Assembly (NCBI RefSeq): GCF_013359905.1
Contig: NZ_JABMCC010000107.1
Location: 62,001-126,000, forward strand
Source: Paenibacillus taichungensis
GTDB taxonomy: Bacteria > Bacillota > Bacilli > Paenibacillales > Paenibacillaceae
DNA length: 64,000 nt
Direction: 5' to 3'
The position numbers and the translations under genes were made by a program. Below are positions 16,873-26,435 of this stretch, in pieces (position 1 is the first letter of the stretch; the number at the start of each line of letters is the position of its first letter). The notes under the pieces are model-generated. The model saw only the letters and a program-made list of their open reading frames with translations, did not search any database and was not told the origin of the DNA.

Positions 16873-16951
16873 ATGTTGTGATTGAATGAAGTCGTGATAC
16901 ATTGAATATGTGTTTAGATTCAATGTTGATTAAATATTAGGAGGGATACTA

Positions 16952-17950
16952 TTGAAAACTAAATCTAAATCGAAAATGTATCGAAAAATGATTATTGGTT
17001 TTACGGTGCTTACGGTAATAGCTACATCGTTTGCAGATAGTAAGTTTACAGACATTCCAGCTAATTATTGGGCCCAAGATACAATTTCATGGGGTGTTGA
17101 ACGCAACATAATTCAAGGTTATCAAGATAATACGTTTAAACCGGATCAAAATGTCACAGAAGCTGAATTCATCACGATGTTCATCAACGCTTTTGAAGGT
17201 GTTCAAGAGAGTGCAGATACATATTGGGCTTCAGGTTACTACGAATATGCAAAGTCTCATAACTGGGCGATTAAGGGATACGGGAATACTAAAGCAGCAA
17301 GTACGAAAATCAATCGGACTCGTGTTGCTGAGATCGTTACCGGTGCAGTAGGGGTGAATTACTCCGGAGATAATGCAATTCGTTATATGCTCACAAAGGG
17401 ACTAGCTGAAGGTAGAGGTTCAACTCCTTCCGTATCAGGTTATCAGGGTTCATCACTACTTAAGAGATCTGAAGCAGTTCAGTTCATTAAAAACCTGATG
17501 GATAAGGGTGTAACTGAGGTTAGGGAGCGTCCAACAAAGCCATCCGATCCAAAAGACATTCCTGCACTGCCTGGTGAGATTAGCTCTAATGGTGATGTAA
17601 CACTCAAAGAATTGAAGAAAAAAGACGCTACAGCAGACGTAGCTAGAGCTATTGAATTTATGCCAAAAGACGCAGCAAGTGAACCATACATTAAAGAGTT
17701 TCTGAATAACATCATTATCAAAGATGGGAAAGCAACATTCACTGTTCCTAAGTCGATACCTAAAGGATATATAGTTTATCTTAACGGAGTAGATGGTTCT
17801 GCATATAGCCTTAAAGTTACTGGTGGAGAAGAAAAATCTTTCAAAATTCAAGACGGGTTTGGATTGTCTATGTATGTTGGGACTACAGCTAAACAAAGTA
17901 TAAGTATTATGGAGAACGGAGATGTAATCTGGGGGGCAAAACACTCATGA
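16952..17950 (+). CDS. SLH-domain surface protein
   Basis: A 332-residue exported protein. It starts at TTG 16952 with AGGAGGG 6 bases upstream, has a basic signal peptide (SKMYRKMIIGFTVLTVIATSFA) and then an S-layer homology domain (FTDIPANYWAQDTISWGVER ... FKPDQNVTEAEFITMF, about 31-80), with weaker SLH-like repeats to about 190. SLH domains bind pyruvylated wall polymer, so the protein is probably anchored to the cell wall. The C-terminal 120 residues (PKDAASEPYIKEFLNN ... FTVPKSIPKGYIVYLNG) are unclassified. Its stop overlaps the next start (ATGA), tying it to the large CARDB protein. It may anchor or dock the Tad-like machine to the wall. Confidence 0.82.
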   Translation: MKTKSKSKMYRKMIIGFTVLTVIATSFADSKFTDIPANYWAQDTISWGVERNIIQGYQDNTFKPDQNVTEAEFITMFINAFEGVQESADTYWASGYYEYAKSHNWAIKGYGNTKAASTKINRTRVAEIVTGAVGVNYSGDNAIRYMLTKGLAEGRGSTPSVSGYQGSSLLKRSEAVQFIKNLMDKGVTEVRERPTKPSDPKDIPALPGEISSNGDVTLKELKKKDATADVARAIEFMPKDAASEPYIKEFLNNIIIKDGKATFTVPKSIPKGYIVYLNGVDGSAYSLKVTGGEEKSFKIQDGFGLSMYVGTTAKQSISIMENGDVIWGAKHS

Positions 17951-20937
17951 GTACTTCCCAATCGAAAAATAGGAATAATTTTAAGAAGCGGGCCATTGTG
18001 GCCACGCTTCTTTTAGTTGTCGTGATGTTTGGTTTTGTTGGATGGAGAGTGTTTGCCGCTACAACTCCACCATCATATGGAAAACAGTTTTATCCATACA
18101 CAAGAGATACCTCAATTCAACTAACAGGTGACCTAACTCCAAGTGGACCTGGCAGGCCTGAGTTGGAATATGCCCAACGACAAGCCTATGCGCTTTGGTC
18201 AGACATTCGGTTCAGAGACCTCGCGACAAAGGCTTGGTCAGAGGCAACCCCTGGTGGCGACTATAAAGGGGTCATCACCTTTAACATCATAGAGGAAGAT
18301 GCTAAAGATGACTTCAATAAAAGGGAAGGATATAACCTTATTCCCTTTAATGAAAATGGCGTATCGTACGGACCTATTAAAATGGTGTCAGAATGGGCGA
18401 ATGGTAACCCGGACTACATCATTAACAAGCTAAAAGAAGGGTCCGATGAAAGTAATTATTATCTAAAGGCGAGTAATCGCTATTTTGTTGGAGTACCTAA
18501 TCCGAACAACACTTGGTACCGACTACCATCACTGATTGCTCTCTCAGGTGGTGGACTAAATATGACTACGGACATGGTGGCTCAGGCGCCAACTACCAGT
18601 GTAAATCGAGGAGTAACTTTCCCATCCTTTAAAACAACCTATTCTACCACACCATGGCCAAAGATTTTCACCATCTATGGTGCTGAAGGAACTGCAGAAA
18701 GACAGACGGTGAGCTCAGCCAAAGGGATGCTGCGAATCAGCACCACGACGTCATCCTATTGGGGGAATAAGCATAAGCTGTGGTTTGTGGAAGGGAAATT
18801 CTCACAAGAACAGATTATGGCTGAAATCAATAAAACGACTACAGCGTCCGGAAAAAATGATGCTACGCGTTTTGATAGTTTTGCCAAGAATGTGTACAAA
18901 GAAATCAGCACAGGTGGTAAACAAACGTTCAGCTACAATACATCGATCCCGGTAACGGACATTAAAAAAATAACCATAGCGGATGGTACAGTTAGAGATT
19001 ATACACTTGTGGTGAGTGATGGATATGATCGAATTGCTGTCCAAAACTTTAAACTGGGTGTGTCTGATCCGGATCTGGCGGTTGACCCGAATAGTATTTC
19101 GATTACGCCGGCAGCTCCTCAGCCGGCAGGAAGTACAGCGTCGGTATCCATTGACGTACTGAATAACGGTACCAACGATATCGCCAGTACCTACTTATTA
19201 TGGCGTTGGAACTCAACAACCGCAGTGCAGAAGGTTCCGATTACAAACTTTAAAGCCGGTGAGCGGAGAAAGCTTAATATCGAAGTGAAATATCCTAATC
19301 ACCCGGATGTACTCATTTTCAATATCAACGGGTACAAGGATAATCCACCGAATGAGTCGGATTGGGAGAACAATAGGGCCCAATATAAAGTGGGTACCGG
19401 TTCAGTGAACTTACGAGCAACTGAGATCCGCGTAACACCATCTAAACCACAACCTGGACAGATTGCAAGGTTCCAGGTACTCGTTGAAAACGAGAGCTAT
19501 ACGGAAACAATCACGAACACGTATTTAGACTGGTCTGTTAATGGAGTAGCTAAAGAACGGATTAGCTCCATAACCCTTGCACCACGGGAGAAGAAGTGGA
19601 TTACCGACTTGAAAGTTACGAGTGTTCCAGAGGGAGATATGCTCACGATCAAAGCAGAGATAAATAGTGGTCACAATCGACCTTCCAATGAGTATCGCGA
19701 AGGAGGCTTAGATCCGTGGGTAGATAACAAGATTGAAAAAGTGTACGACTTGAAGGAGAAAACACTGAATCTATTCGTTAAGAGTGTAAGCTCCGGTACA
19801 GCTACTCAGAGCCAAAATGTAACCACTCGCGTTGAGGTTGGCCGTGAGAATCTTCCCGGTGATGCGATGGAGGCAAAGACTTTCGCTGTGAAGCTCTTCC
19901 TCGTTGATGCGAGTGGAAAGGATACACTTGTTGGTACGCAGCAAGTCACCTTCTCTAAACCAGGAGAGAACAAAACCCTCATGATGAGCTGGAACACGGG
20001 TGGACGAGACTTAGGAAACTATAACTTGGTCGCTACCATCAATCTACCGCCATCACAAGGAGAAAAAACGTATCAGGATAATCAACTCAGTGCAGGATTC
20101 ACCATATACGGCCGGGCTACCAACGGTACGTGCAAAGTGACGAATCATACCTCCGACATTTCAGGCACTTATGAATATTGTGCGAGGTATGGAACAGGGT
20201 ACGACAGTAACGGTAACTCATACTCGTATTGCGCACGATATGAAACAGGTTATTATTATGAATATTTCAATTCCACTTTCAATAAAGCTTTGTCCGGAAC
20301 ATTTGTTCAAGAAAATGCAGATGAAATTAATGGAACCGATGTACCGCTTGTCCGAAGCAACAGCACGACCATTAAAGCGGGTCAGGGATTCAATTTTGTA
20401 ATTGACTCCAAGTACACGGAGGACCGCGGTAGAACGGGTAACATTTACCGGGCAGTAGCTCATTTCCCTAAAGCAGACGGAACGATCGAGGATATTGAGT
20501 TAGTCAAATTATCATCCTCTACGAATCAGGTCCAATGGGGAATACCACTCGCTTGGGTAGCTAAGCATGGTGACGAGGTCATTTATAATGAGGGCGGAAA
20601 TCCTGGATCGAGAAATCCCGAACAGGACAACTATTACTATCCAGGCGGCCGGGCGTACTATGCATCACTAGCTATGGCTGATGGGACCTATAACATCGGT
20701 GTAGATCTATATGCAACCGGAGTTAATAACCTAACACAATGTATCAATATTCAGTTTACGGTTTCTGATAATTTGATGAATGATTTTTATGTGCGTCAGG
20801 TGATGCCGGAAGATCCATTCCCGTCACAACTATTCCCAACCGGTGCTACGAAACCATGGGTCGGATCTGTAGAAACATTAAAACGTTTGGCAGCCTGGGT
20901 TAATTTTTCGGAAGATACCATCAACTGGCCAAACTAA
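17947..20937 (+). CDS. Large cell-surface protein with CARDB-type domains
   Basis: A 996-residue protein with one N-terminal membrane segment (AIVATLLLVVVMFGFVGWRVFA, about 16-38) that may act as signal or anchor. It has an unclassified N-terminal region of about 330 residues, then at least two CARDB/Ig-like adhesion modules (DLAVDPNSISITPAAPQPAG, about 375-480; VNLRATEIRVTPSKPQPGQ, about 490-600), another beta-rich module, and a C-terminal Cys/Tyr-rich region (TCKVTNHTSDISGTYEYC ... YSYCARYETG). No LPXTG. The ATGA overlap with the SLH gene implies coupled translation. Likely an exposed or tip component of the machine encoded downstream; adhesion is inferred from domain type. Confidence 0.75.
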   Translation: MSTSQSKNRNNFKKRAIVATLLLVVVMFGFVGWRVFAATTPPSYGKQFYPYTRDTSIQLTGDLTPSGPGRPELEYAQRQAYALWSDIRFRDLATKAWSEATPGGDYKGVITFNIIEEDAKDDFNKREGYNLIPFNENGVSYGPIKMVSEWANGNPDYIINKLKEGSDESNYYLKASNRYFVGVPNPNNTWYRLPSLIALSGGGLNMTTDMVAQAPTTSVNRGVTFPSFKTTYSTTPWPKIFTIYGAEGTAERQTVSSAKGMLRISTTTSSYWGNKHKLWFVEGKFSQEQIMAEINKTTTASGKNDATRFDSFAKNVYKEISTGGKQTFSYNTSIPVTDIKKITIADGTVRDYTLVVSDGYDRIAVQNFKLGVSDPDLAVDPNSISITPAAPQPAGSTASVSIDVLNNGTNDIASTYLLWRWNSTTAVQKVPITNFKAGERRKLNIEVKYPNHPDVLIFNINGYKDNPPNESDWENNRAQYKVGTGSVNLRATEIRVTPSKPQPGQIARFQVLVENESYTETITNTYLDWSVNGVAKERISSITLAPREKKWITDLKVTSVPEGDMLTIKAEINSGHNRPSNEYREGGLDPWVDNKIEKVYDLKEKTLNLFVKSVSSGTATQSQNVTTRVEVGRENLPGDAMEAKTFAVKLFLVDASGKDTLVGTQQVTFSKPGENKTLMMSWNTGGRDLGNYNLVATINLPPSQGEKTYQDNQLSAGFTIYGRATNGTCKVTNHTSDISGTYEYCARYGTGYDSNGNSYSYCARYETGYYYEYFNSTFNKALSGTFVQENADEINGTDVPLVRSNSTTIKAGQGFNFVIDSKYTEDRGRTGNIYRAVAHFPKADGTIEDIELVKLSSSTNQVQWGIPLAWVAKHGDEVIYNEGGNPGSRNPEQDNYYYPGGRAYYASLAMADGTYNIGVDLYATGVNNLTQCINIQFTVSDNLMNDFYVRQVMPEDPFPSQLFPTGATKPWVGSVETLKRLAAWVNFSEDTINWPN

Positions 20938-20950
20938 ATGATTATAGTAG

Positions 20951-20977
20951 AGCCTTCGCGAAAGCGGAGGCTTTTTT
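20951..20977 (+). terminator. Intrinsic terminator after CARDB protein
   Basis: AGCCTTCGC / GCGGAGGCT with a GAAA loop and T6. Confidence 0.8.
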
Positions 20978-21020
20978 CTATTTAGATGAAGGTACAACGA
21001 TATGAGAAGGAGGCTCATAA

Positions 21021-21596
21021 ATGCTAGTTATCACCGCAATATTAATTGGCATATACAACGCATTTAATATGTATTGTGATGTCCGATGGCGAATAACCAA
21101 AAACCTATGGCATCTGCTATTCATGATTATTTTCTCTAGTTTAATCATATGGCAGTTTCCGACAACGATAGTTTGGGTGTTGATTTGTGGTTTTCTAGGA
21201 ATGCTCGTGATCGGACTGATTCTGGAAAATGTGGGTTCAACAGCGCCAGGGGATACCAAAATGATGATGATTAATGGGGTTGGCGTATCATTATTTGCGC
21301 TCATTGGTAGTGAGGGTGTAGTAGGTGGACATTACCGGAATGTAGTTCTTCTTTTTATAGGATCATTAGCGCTGATTCTATTTAGTATTGATGTCTACCG
21401 CTTTGGAAGGAAACACGGTTTAACCAAAGTATTCAAAACACTATTTAGTCATTCTTTTGGATTCATATTAAGAAGGTTTGGATTAGGTTTTTTTGCTACT
21501 GAACCAGATCTAAACAACACATCAATGCGGGTCTTACCAGGTGCAGTGATGATTACCATGGCCGTCTCTGTCACCCTTTTGGTCTTCTATCCATGA
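21021..21596 (+). CDS. Prepilin peptidase (A24 family, CpaA/TadV-like)
   Basis: A 191-residue integral membrane aspartic protease that would cleave prepilin leader peptides. The two expected aspartates are seen in YCDVRWRITKN (about residue 14) and in APGDTKMMM (about residue 76, the GxGD-type motif). Hydrophobic segments surround both. AAGGAGG precedes the ATG. The C-terminal extension after about residue 125 (YRFGRKHGLTKVFKTLF ...) is longer than in minimal CpaA proteins. It opens the Tad-like gene run and implies that substrates with prepilin leaders exist; the short proteins at 21622 and 27381 are candidates. Confidence 0.82.
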   Translation: MLVITAILIGIYNAFNMYCDVRWRITKNLWHLLFMIIFSSLIIWQFPTTIVWVLICGFLGMLVIGLILENVGSTAPGDTKMMMINGVGVSLFALIGSEGVVGGHYRNVVLLFIGSLALILFSIDVYRFGRKHGLTKVFKTLFSHSFGFILRRFGLGFFATEPDLNNTSMRVLPGAVMITMAVSVTLLVFYP

Positions 21597-21621
21597 TGGA
21601 GAAAGAAAGGAGGAGATCCGG

Positions 21622-22050
21622 ATGTCTACTTCACCCAAGATGTTGATGTTTCTTATTGTTTTTACACTGTTCGCTTACTTCACTATTGATTACGTCAGTA
21701 TAGGAACACAAAAAGTGAAAATGCAAAGTTCAACACGAAACACGACCCAAACCGCAATGATGCGATCGGTGGAAGAGGGTGGAATACGAACAAAGCATTT
21801 ACCAAGGATCGATATCCAACAGTTTGATCAACAATTTGGCATATACGGCGAGCTGAATGCAGGAACAAAAGCGATGATGAGCTCTTACACCGGTATATAT
21901 CAAATTAATCGCTTGGCCCCGTATGCAGCTGTTCAGATGGGCACACCTGTAGAATCGCTATCCATGAAGATGCTCAAAAGCGACAAAGTTAACATCTGGC
22001 ATTATCCAAGACATCGCGTTGTCTTTATTTGGGATAAAAAAACAAACTAA
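21622..22050 (+). CDS. Pseudopilin-like single-span membrane protein
   Basis: A 142-residue protein with a short N-terminus, one hydrophobic helix (MLMFLIVFTLFAYFTIDYV) and an extracytoplasmic domain of about 115 residues. This is the layout of TadE/TadF-type minor pilins, and the position between prepilin peptidase and CpaB fits. No GFxxxE-like leader is obvious, so the pilin call is inference. AAGGAGGAG precedes the ATG. The protein at 27381 at the other end of the operon has the same size and layout. Confidence 0.6.
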   Translation: MSTSPKMLMFLIVFTLFAYFTIDYVSIGTQKVKMQSSTRNTTQTAMMRSVEEGGIRTKHLPRIDIQQFDQQFGIYGELNAGTKAMMSSYTGIYQINRLAPYAAVQMGTPVESLSMKMLKSDKVNIWHYPRHRVVFIWDKKTN

Positions 22051-22071
22051 TTATTGGAGGTTAGACGTTTC

Positions 22072-22950
22072 ATGAATAAACGTAGGATAGCTGCTGTAAT
22101 GATTTCAGCATTGGTCGTAATTGGATTCGTAGGAATCAGTGAGTATCGCGTGAGTAATGAACTAAGACCGACTACGGTCTATTTCGCAAGTCAGGATATC
22201 CCGGCACATACAGAAATCTTGGATAGTATGGTCACCAGTATGGAACTACCATTGAAAGGCCTGCCGCCAGGCATTATCACAAACAAAAAAGATCTGGTGG
22301 GTAAATACACGCTTGATCAATACGGACTGGCTCAAAATAGTTATTTCTTCCAATCCAAAATTGTTTCACAAGACGAGTTGATGGATGCAGCCCGTATGAA
22401 ACTTAAAGATGGTCAATCTCTTTGGACTGGAAGTGTGAATCTACTCGAATCTTCTGCAGGTAATGTCCTACCTGATACGGACATTGATATTTGGTTCAGT
22501 GCGGTAGAAACGGATGGAGCGGATTCGAAGTGGGTTATCGGTAAGATGTATGAAGGTGTTACCGTCCTCAGTGCCAAGAATAAAAAAGCAGAAGATATTG
22601 TGGCGAAAAATAACACCAACACAGTGAATGCGCAAGGTCAGACTACAGCTCCGAAAAAAGAGTTGTATCCGACGGTCGTTCAACTGGCAGTGGATGATGA
22701 TCAGCTGCAGATATTAAATGCATCGTTGTCTACCGCATTCAGGGATGGCACCATCATTTTGGTACCGCACAACGATAATCGTGAAGCAGGACTTCCGGAG
22801 CTAGGTGTAACAGGTGTCTACGACATCAAGCCTTACATTAAGTCAAAACAATTGGATCTCGATCAATACATTAGCAAGACCAAAAACACGTCTGAAACAA
22901 AGCAAGTCGAATCACTATCTGATATTCAACCAGAGGGAGAGAAAAACTAA
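22072..22950 (+). CDS. CpaB/RcpC-like SAF-domain pilus assembly protein
   Basis: A 292-residue protein with an N-terminal membrane helix (RIAAVMISALVVIGFVGI) and an SAF-type domain (VYFASQDIPAHTEILDSMV, LPPGIITNKKDLVGKYTLDQYG), as in Flp pilus assembly protein CpaB/RcpC. ATG 22072 is chosen because GGAGG sits 11 bases upstream; TTG 22054 overlaps that site. In Gram-negatives CpaB works with the secretin; here, with no outer membrane, it presumably helps guide the fibre through the envelope. TAATG overlap with the next gene. Confidence 0.75.
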   Translation: MNKRRIAAVMISALVVIGFVGISEYRVSNELRPTTVYFASQDIPAHTEILDSMVTSMELPLKGLPPGIITNKKDLVGKYTLDQYGLAQNSYFFQSKIVSQDELMDAARMKLKDGQSLWTGSVNLLESSAGNVLPDTDIDIWFSAVETDGADSKWVIGKMYEGVTVLSAKNKKAEDIVAKNNTNTVNAQGQTTAPKKELYPTVVQLAVDDDQLQILNASLSTAFRDGTIILVPHNDNREAGLPELGVTGVYDIKPYIKSKQLDLDQYISKTKNTSETKQVESLSDIQPEGEKN

Positions 22951-23852
22951 TGACGACTGAAATGATGGACGATACCGTAAACATATCATTTGCAAAGACG
23001 AACAATAAGGTGATTGTAGGGTGGTCATGCGAAAGCGGGATGGGTGTAAATACATTCTTGAACGCAGCCGCAGTAGAGAGTGCAAGAAGGGGAGTGAAGA
23101 CTGCCTTAGTGGAATTAGATGTCTTACACGCTTCAACCTCCATTTCACTTGGTATGAGTCATCGGACCCGTAATCTGGAAACGTGGTTGGCTAAGAGCAA
23201 AGAATCAAGTAAACTTCGTGATATTCGAGATTATCTAGTGAATTCTAAACTCTGGATGCAAGACATGGCTTCCTCACATCCTGGTCTGGTAAGTGTCATT
23301 TCAGAACTCCCAGAAGATTTGTATCTGTTTGCTCCTTCTCAATTTATGGACCGTTTCCAGGCGCATTCATTGCCCATGAGTAAGGATATGCCTTATTTCA
23401 TAATCGAACAATTAAGTGAATTAGGATTCGAGGCTATTTACTTGGATATTCCAAGTGAAATGCTTATGCCGGTTACAGGTGTAAGTCTAAAGCTTGCCAG
23501 TGAGCTTTTAATTTTCGTTGATGGGCATGTAGCGCACAGCGTGTATACAGGTCAAGAAATTAAGCGGATGCTCAGTAACAATGGAGACCAGAGAGGATTG
23601 AAAATCATTCTGAATCGTGCGCCAGGTTTAGCGCCGGCCGTTGAGAAAATTCTTGGACAACCCGTGTGGAAATCACTACCGGATGATCCAACCATTACGG
23701 AAAAATCGTTGGATCTTATTCCAGGTGGTGGAGAAAAGTATAATTCCGTAGTGAATAGTTTCGTGGATACTATCGGTTTTAAAAAGAAAAAAATTCAGCA
23801 ACAAACCAATGATGGAAGCAAAAAGGGACTTAAAAGATTATTCTCCAGATAA
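22950..23852 (+). CDS. CpaE/TadZ-like ParA-family protein with degenerate P-loop
   Basis: A 300-residue MinD/ParA-fold protein placed where TadZ/CpaE, the polar localisation factor of Tad systems, is expected. The N-terminal strand-loop KVIVGWSCESGMGVNTFLNAA corresponds to the deviant Walker A, but both lysines are absent (ESGMGVNT in place of KGGxGKT), so classical ATP hydrolysis is unlikely. Other ParA features remain: VKTALVELDVLHAS for the Walker A' strand, FEAIYLDIPSEMLM for the Walker B strand, and LKIILNRAP. Degenerate P-loops occur in some TadZ proteins. It overlaps cpaB by one base and is followed by a terminator at 23863. Confidence 0.7.
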   Translation: MTTEMMDDTVNISFAKTNNKVIVGWSCESGMGVNTFLNAAAVESARRGVKTALVELDVLHASTSISLGMSHRTRNLETWLAKSKESSKLRDIRDYLVNSKLWMQDMASSHPGLVSVISELPEDLYLFAPSQFMDRFQAHSLPMSKDMPYFIIEQLSELGFEAIYLDIPSEMLMPVTGVSLKLASELLIFVDGHVAHSVYTGQEIKRMLSNNGDQRGLKIILNRAPGLAPAVEKILGQPVWKSLPDDPTITEKSLDLIPGGGEKYNSVVNSFVDTIGFKKKKIQQQTNDGSKKGLKRLFSR

Positions 23853-23862
23853 AACTTAATTC

Positions 23863-23895
23863 AAGCCCGCGATGCATCGATCGTGGGTTTTTTTC
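23863..23895 (+). terminator. Intrinsic terminator inside the Tad-like gene run
   Basis: AGCCCGCGA / TCGTGGGTT stem with T7. It splits the run into upstream and downstream transcription units. Confidence 0.75.
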
Positions 23896-23945
23896 TTTTC
23901 TATATAAATGACAGAGTCACAAGTTGAGAGAGGAGCAAATAAAAA

Positions 23946-25472
23946 ATGGCTACAGGTACGGATTTGGTTAATCCTGCAAAGGATGTTATGCAACACGTTA
24001 TAAATTCAGTGAATTCAAGGGAGAACACCGTAAACGAATCAAAAGAGGGCATGTTGAGCGATCCACCGAGCATCTTCATCTCTCAAGAGGAATACTATGA
24101 AGGCGTAAATAATCCTACCGGGGCAGCTGAGTCAAAACATGGGCTATCTATTGATTCAATGGTATCGGCAGATGCCTTGAATGTAGTTCGAGATAAACTT
24201 TCCTTATCTTTCGGCAACGAACTTTCCAGAGCTTTTTACAATCGTGAAATTCGAGATGAAATGGAAAAAGCGGCCCGTAAATTCCTTATGGAGAATGAAC
24301 AGTTGAAAGATCACAGTAAGGGACTCAAGGAGCAAGCGAAGGATCTCGTAGATGAGATAGTAGGGCTAGGTCCAATTGATGACGTGATGAACGACAACAC
24401 GATCATGGAAATTATGGTTAATGGTGATAGTGAAGTATATGTGGAAGATCACAATGGCATACGCCTTACGGATATCAAGTTCAATGATGAAGAACACGTA
24501 CTATCCATAGCACGAAAAATGCTCAACTTCTCTAATGCCACGATTAATGAAGCTTCTCCAATCTGTGATACAAGGTTGTCTGACGTACGGTTGAATATCG
24601 TGATACCGCCAATATCAAGAAATGGTACAACCATCACGATACGAAAATATCCTCCTATTAACCTATCGGCAGAGAAGATGATTCAGAATGGGCTGCTTAC
24701 GGACGAGATGTTTAAGTTCTCTCAATTGGCTATTCGTGGTGGGGCGAATATTTTAGTTGTTGGTAGTACCGGATCAGGTAAAACAACATTTATTAAGCGT
24801 TTATGTGAAGAGATCCCTGATCATGAAAGAACACTGACCATTGAGGATACAGAGGAGCTTCGACTCAAGGTTCTGTATCCTAAAAAACATATCGTAAGTC
24901 TGGAATGTAGATTTACCGGCAATAAAGATACCACAATTGACTTGGGTGGATTGTTAAAATCCTCTCTTCGAATGTATCCATATCGAATAATTGTAGGTGA
25001 AATTCGTTCACAGGAAGCACTCGATTTAATTGAAATTTTCAATACGGGTCATGACGGTGGTTTGAGTTCACTTCACGCCAATTCTGCAAAAGATGCTGTC
25101 ACCCGTATTGTACAGATGATTCTTCGGAACGGTTTACCATTAGCACCAAACATTATCGGAAAAATGGTGAGTACTGCGATAGATATTATTTACTTTGTGG
25201 AGAAACTGGCAGATGGAAGTCGTCATATTACAGAAGTTGTTGAGTTGCTCGGTTATGAAAACGATGAACCTATTGTCAATCACTTGTATAAATATGAAGT
25301 GGCAGATGTAGAGGCTAAAAGTGATGGAAAGCTGAAGTTCATTGGGAAACATAGCGTGGGTGAAGATTGTACAATATCTACCAAACTCATGAAGAAGATG
25401 ATCACACGTAGTGTCCCACGGTCAGAACTGAAAAAATGGACGAAAAACGACTTCAATTTGACAGCTATTTAA
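23946..25472 (+). CDS. CpaF/TadA-type secretion ATPase
   Basis: A 508-residue hexameric ATPase of the type II/IV secretion superfamily that powers pilus assembly. Visible motifs: Walker A VVGSTGSGKTTFIKR (about 274), Asp box TIEDTEELRLK, Walker B RIIVGEIRSQEALDLI (about 345) and His box GGLSSLHANSA (about 375). The long N-terminal domain contains the CpaF-type LVDEIVGLGPIDDVMNDN motif. The first 100 residues are low in conservation and may bind a localisation partner. AGAGGAGC lies upstream of the ATG. The tadB- and tadC-like genes follow with short spacing, forming the expected core. Confidence 0.92.
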   Translation: MATGTDLVNPAKDVMQHVINSVNSRENTVNESKEGMLSDPPSIFISQEEYYEGVNNPTGAAESKHGLSIDSMVSADALNVVRDKLSLSFGNELSRAFYNREIRDEMEKAARKFLMENEQLKDHSKGLKEQAKDLVDEIVGLGPIDDVMNDNTIMEIMVNGDSEVYVEDHNGIRLTDIKFNDEEHVLSIARKMLNFSNATINEASPICDTRLSDVRLNIVIPPISRNGTTITIRKYPPINLSAEKMIQNGLLTDEMFKFSQLAIRGGANILVVGSTGSGKTTFIKRLCEEIPDHERTLTIEDTEELRLKVLYPKKHIVSLECRFTGNKDTTIDLGGLLKSSLRMYPYRIIVGEIRSQEALDLIEIFNTGHDGGLSSLHANSAKDAVTRIVQMILRNGLPLAPNIIGKMVSTAIDIIYFVEKLADGSRHITEVVELLGYENDEPIVNHLYKYEVADVEAKSDGKLKFIGKHSVGEDCTISTKLMKKMITRSVPRSELKKWTKNDFNLTAI

Positions 25473-25487
25473 AGAAAGGGGTACATC

Positions 25488-26414
25488 ATGGATTTATCAA
25501 ATATTGTATACTTCGGCTCATTTGTTATCATGTTCGTCTTGTTGATTTTCTTACTACTGTATCTTTTGCCAAAGAAAAAGTACCGCTCTTGGAGCATGAT
25601 TAAGTCAGAGAATGAAGAAGAAATCCAAAAAAAGACACAACAGACTGTAGCTTCAAAGCGATTCAGATTCACGCGTTACCTTTCAGCTAATACCTATGAA
25701 ATTGAAGCGGACAACATTAATTGGGACGTCGGGGCGAAAGCGCCCCTTTATCTTTATGGGTGTTTGCTTTTAGGTGTCGGATTTGGAGTACTAATGGAGT
25801 CTCCAATTGCAATGATTTGTGGAGCGTATGCTGGGCTGTGGGCTCCTTGGTTTGTATTGAATAATAAAAAACAGAACTATGAAGATTTCACAGAGGAACA
25901 AATAGAAGTTCTGGTCCAAGCGGTTAGCGCGGGTTATTCCATTACGCAGAATCTGACAACTTCCATGGACAAGGCTACTGAAAGCTTGGAGGGTCCAGTT
26001 AAAGAGAAATGGAAGAAACTTGTGGATGATTATTTAACCGGTATAGCGCTGCCAGATTTGCTCAAGGACATGCAAAAATCGATTGCTGTCAAGGAATTCA
26101 AAATGTTCTCTGACGTTTTAATCGTTGTGGAGAGAAACGGCGGAGACGCTTCTCCTACAATGAAACGGATCGCGGATGTCATCCAAAGTAATCGTCTCTT
26201 AAAGGAAGAAGCAAAAGCGGAGTTGATTCAGCAGCGGCAGGCACATAGAACTAACGTCATAATAGCTATAGGCATGGTGCTATTCTTTAGATTCGCTCAA
26301 GCAGATCAGTATAAACAACTCATGGATCTTCCTTTGGGTCAAGGGTTACTCATCGCATTAATTGTGTACATTCTTTGGTCATTCCCAAAAGTAAATCAGA
26401 TGACTCGAATCTAA
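25488..26414 (+). CDS. TadB-like pilus assembly membrane protein
   Basis: A 308-residue inner-membrane platform protein of the T2SSF/GspF superfamily. It has an N-terminal membrane helix, a pair of helices around LYLYGCLLLGVGFGVLMESPIAMICGAY, a cytoplasmic T2SSF domain (QIEVLVQAVSAGYSITQNL ... EFKMFSDVLIVVERNGGDASPTMKRIADVI) and a C-terminal membrane pair. The spacing of 15 bases to cpaF and 21 to tadC, and the AAAGGGG ribosome site, support one operon. It would form the rotating or scaffold platform with TadC. Confidence 0.8.
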   Translation: MDLSNIVYFGSFVIMFVLLIFLLLYLLPKKKYRSWSMIKSENEEEIQKKTQQTVASKRFRFTRYLSANTYEIEADNINWDVGAKAPLYLYGCLLLGVGFGVLMESPIAMICGAYAGLWAPWFVLNNKKQNYEDFTEEQIEVLVQAVSAGYSITQNLTTSMDKATESLEGPVKEKWKKLVDDYLTGIALPDLLKDMQKSIAVKEFKMFSDVLIVVERNGGDASPTMKRIADVIQSNRLLKEEAKAELIQQRQAHRTNVIIAIGMVLFFRFAQADQYKQLMDLPLGQGLLIALIVYILWSFPKVNQMTRI

Positions 26415-26435
26415 TCAGAACGGAGTGTAATTAAC

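Noticed and set aside
17456..17944. 162-codon minus-strand frame rich in Cys, Phe and Ser
   Set aside because: Antisense shadow of the SLH protein gene.
19072..19800. Repetitive domains of the CARDB protein as a DNA repeat array
   Set aside because: Similarity is at protein level only; the DNA shows no direct repeats of CRISPR or satellite type.
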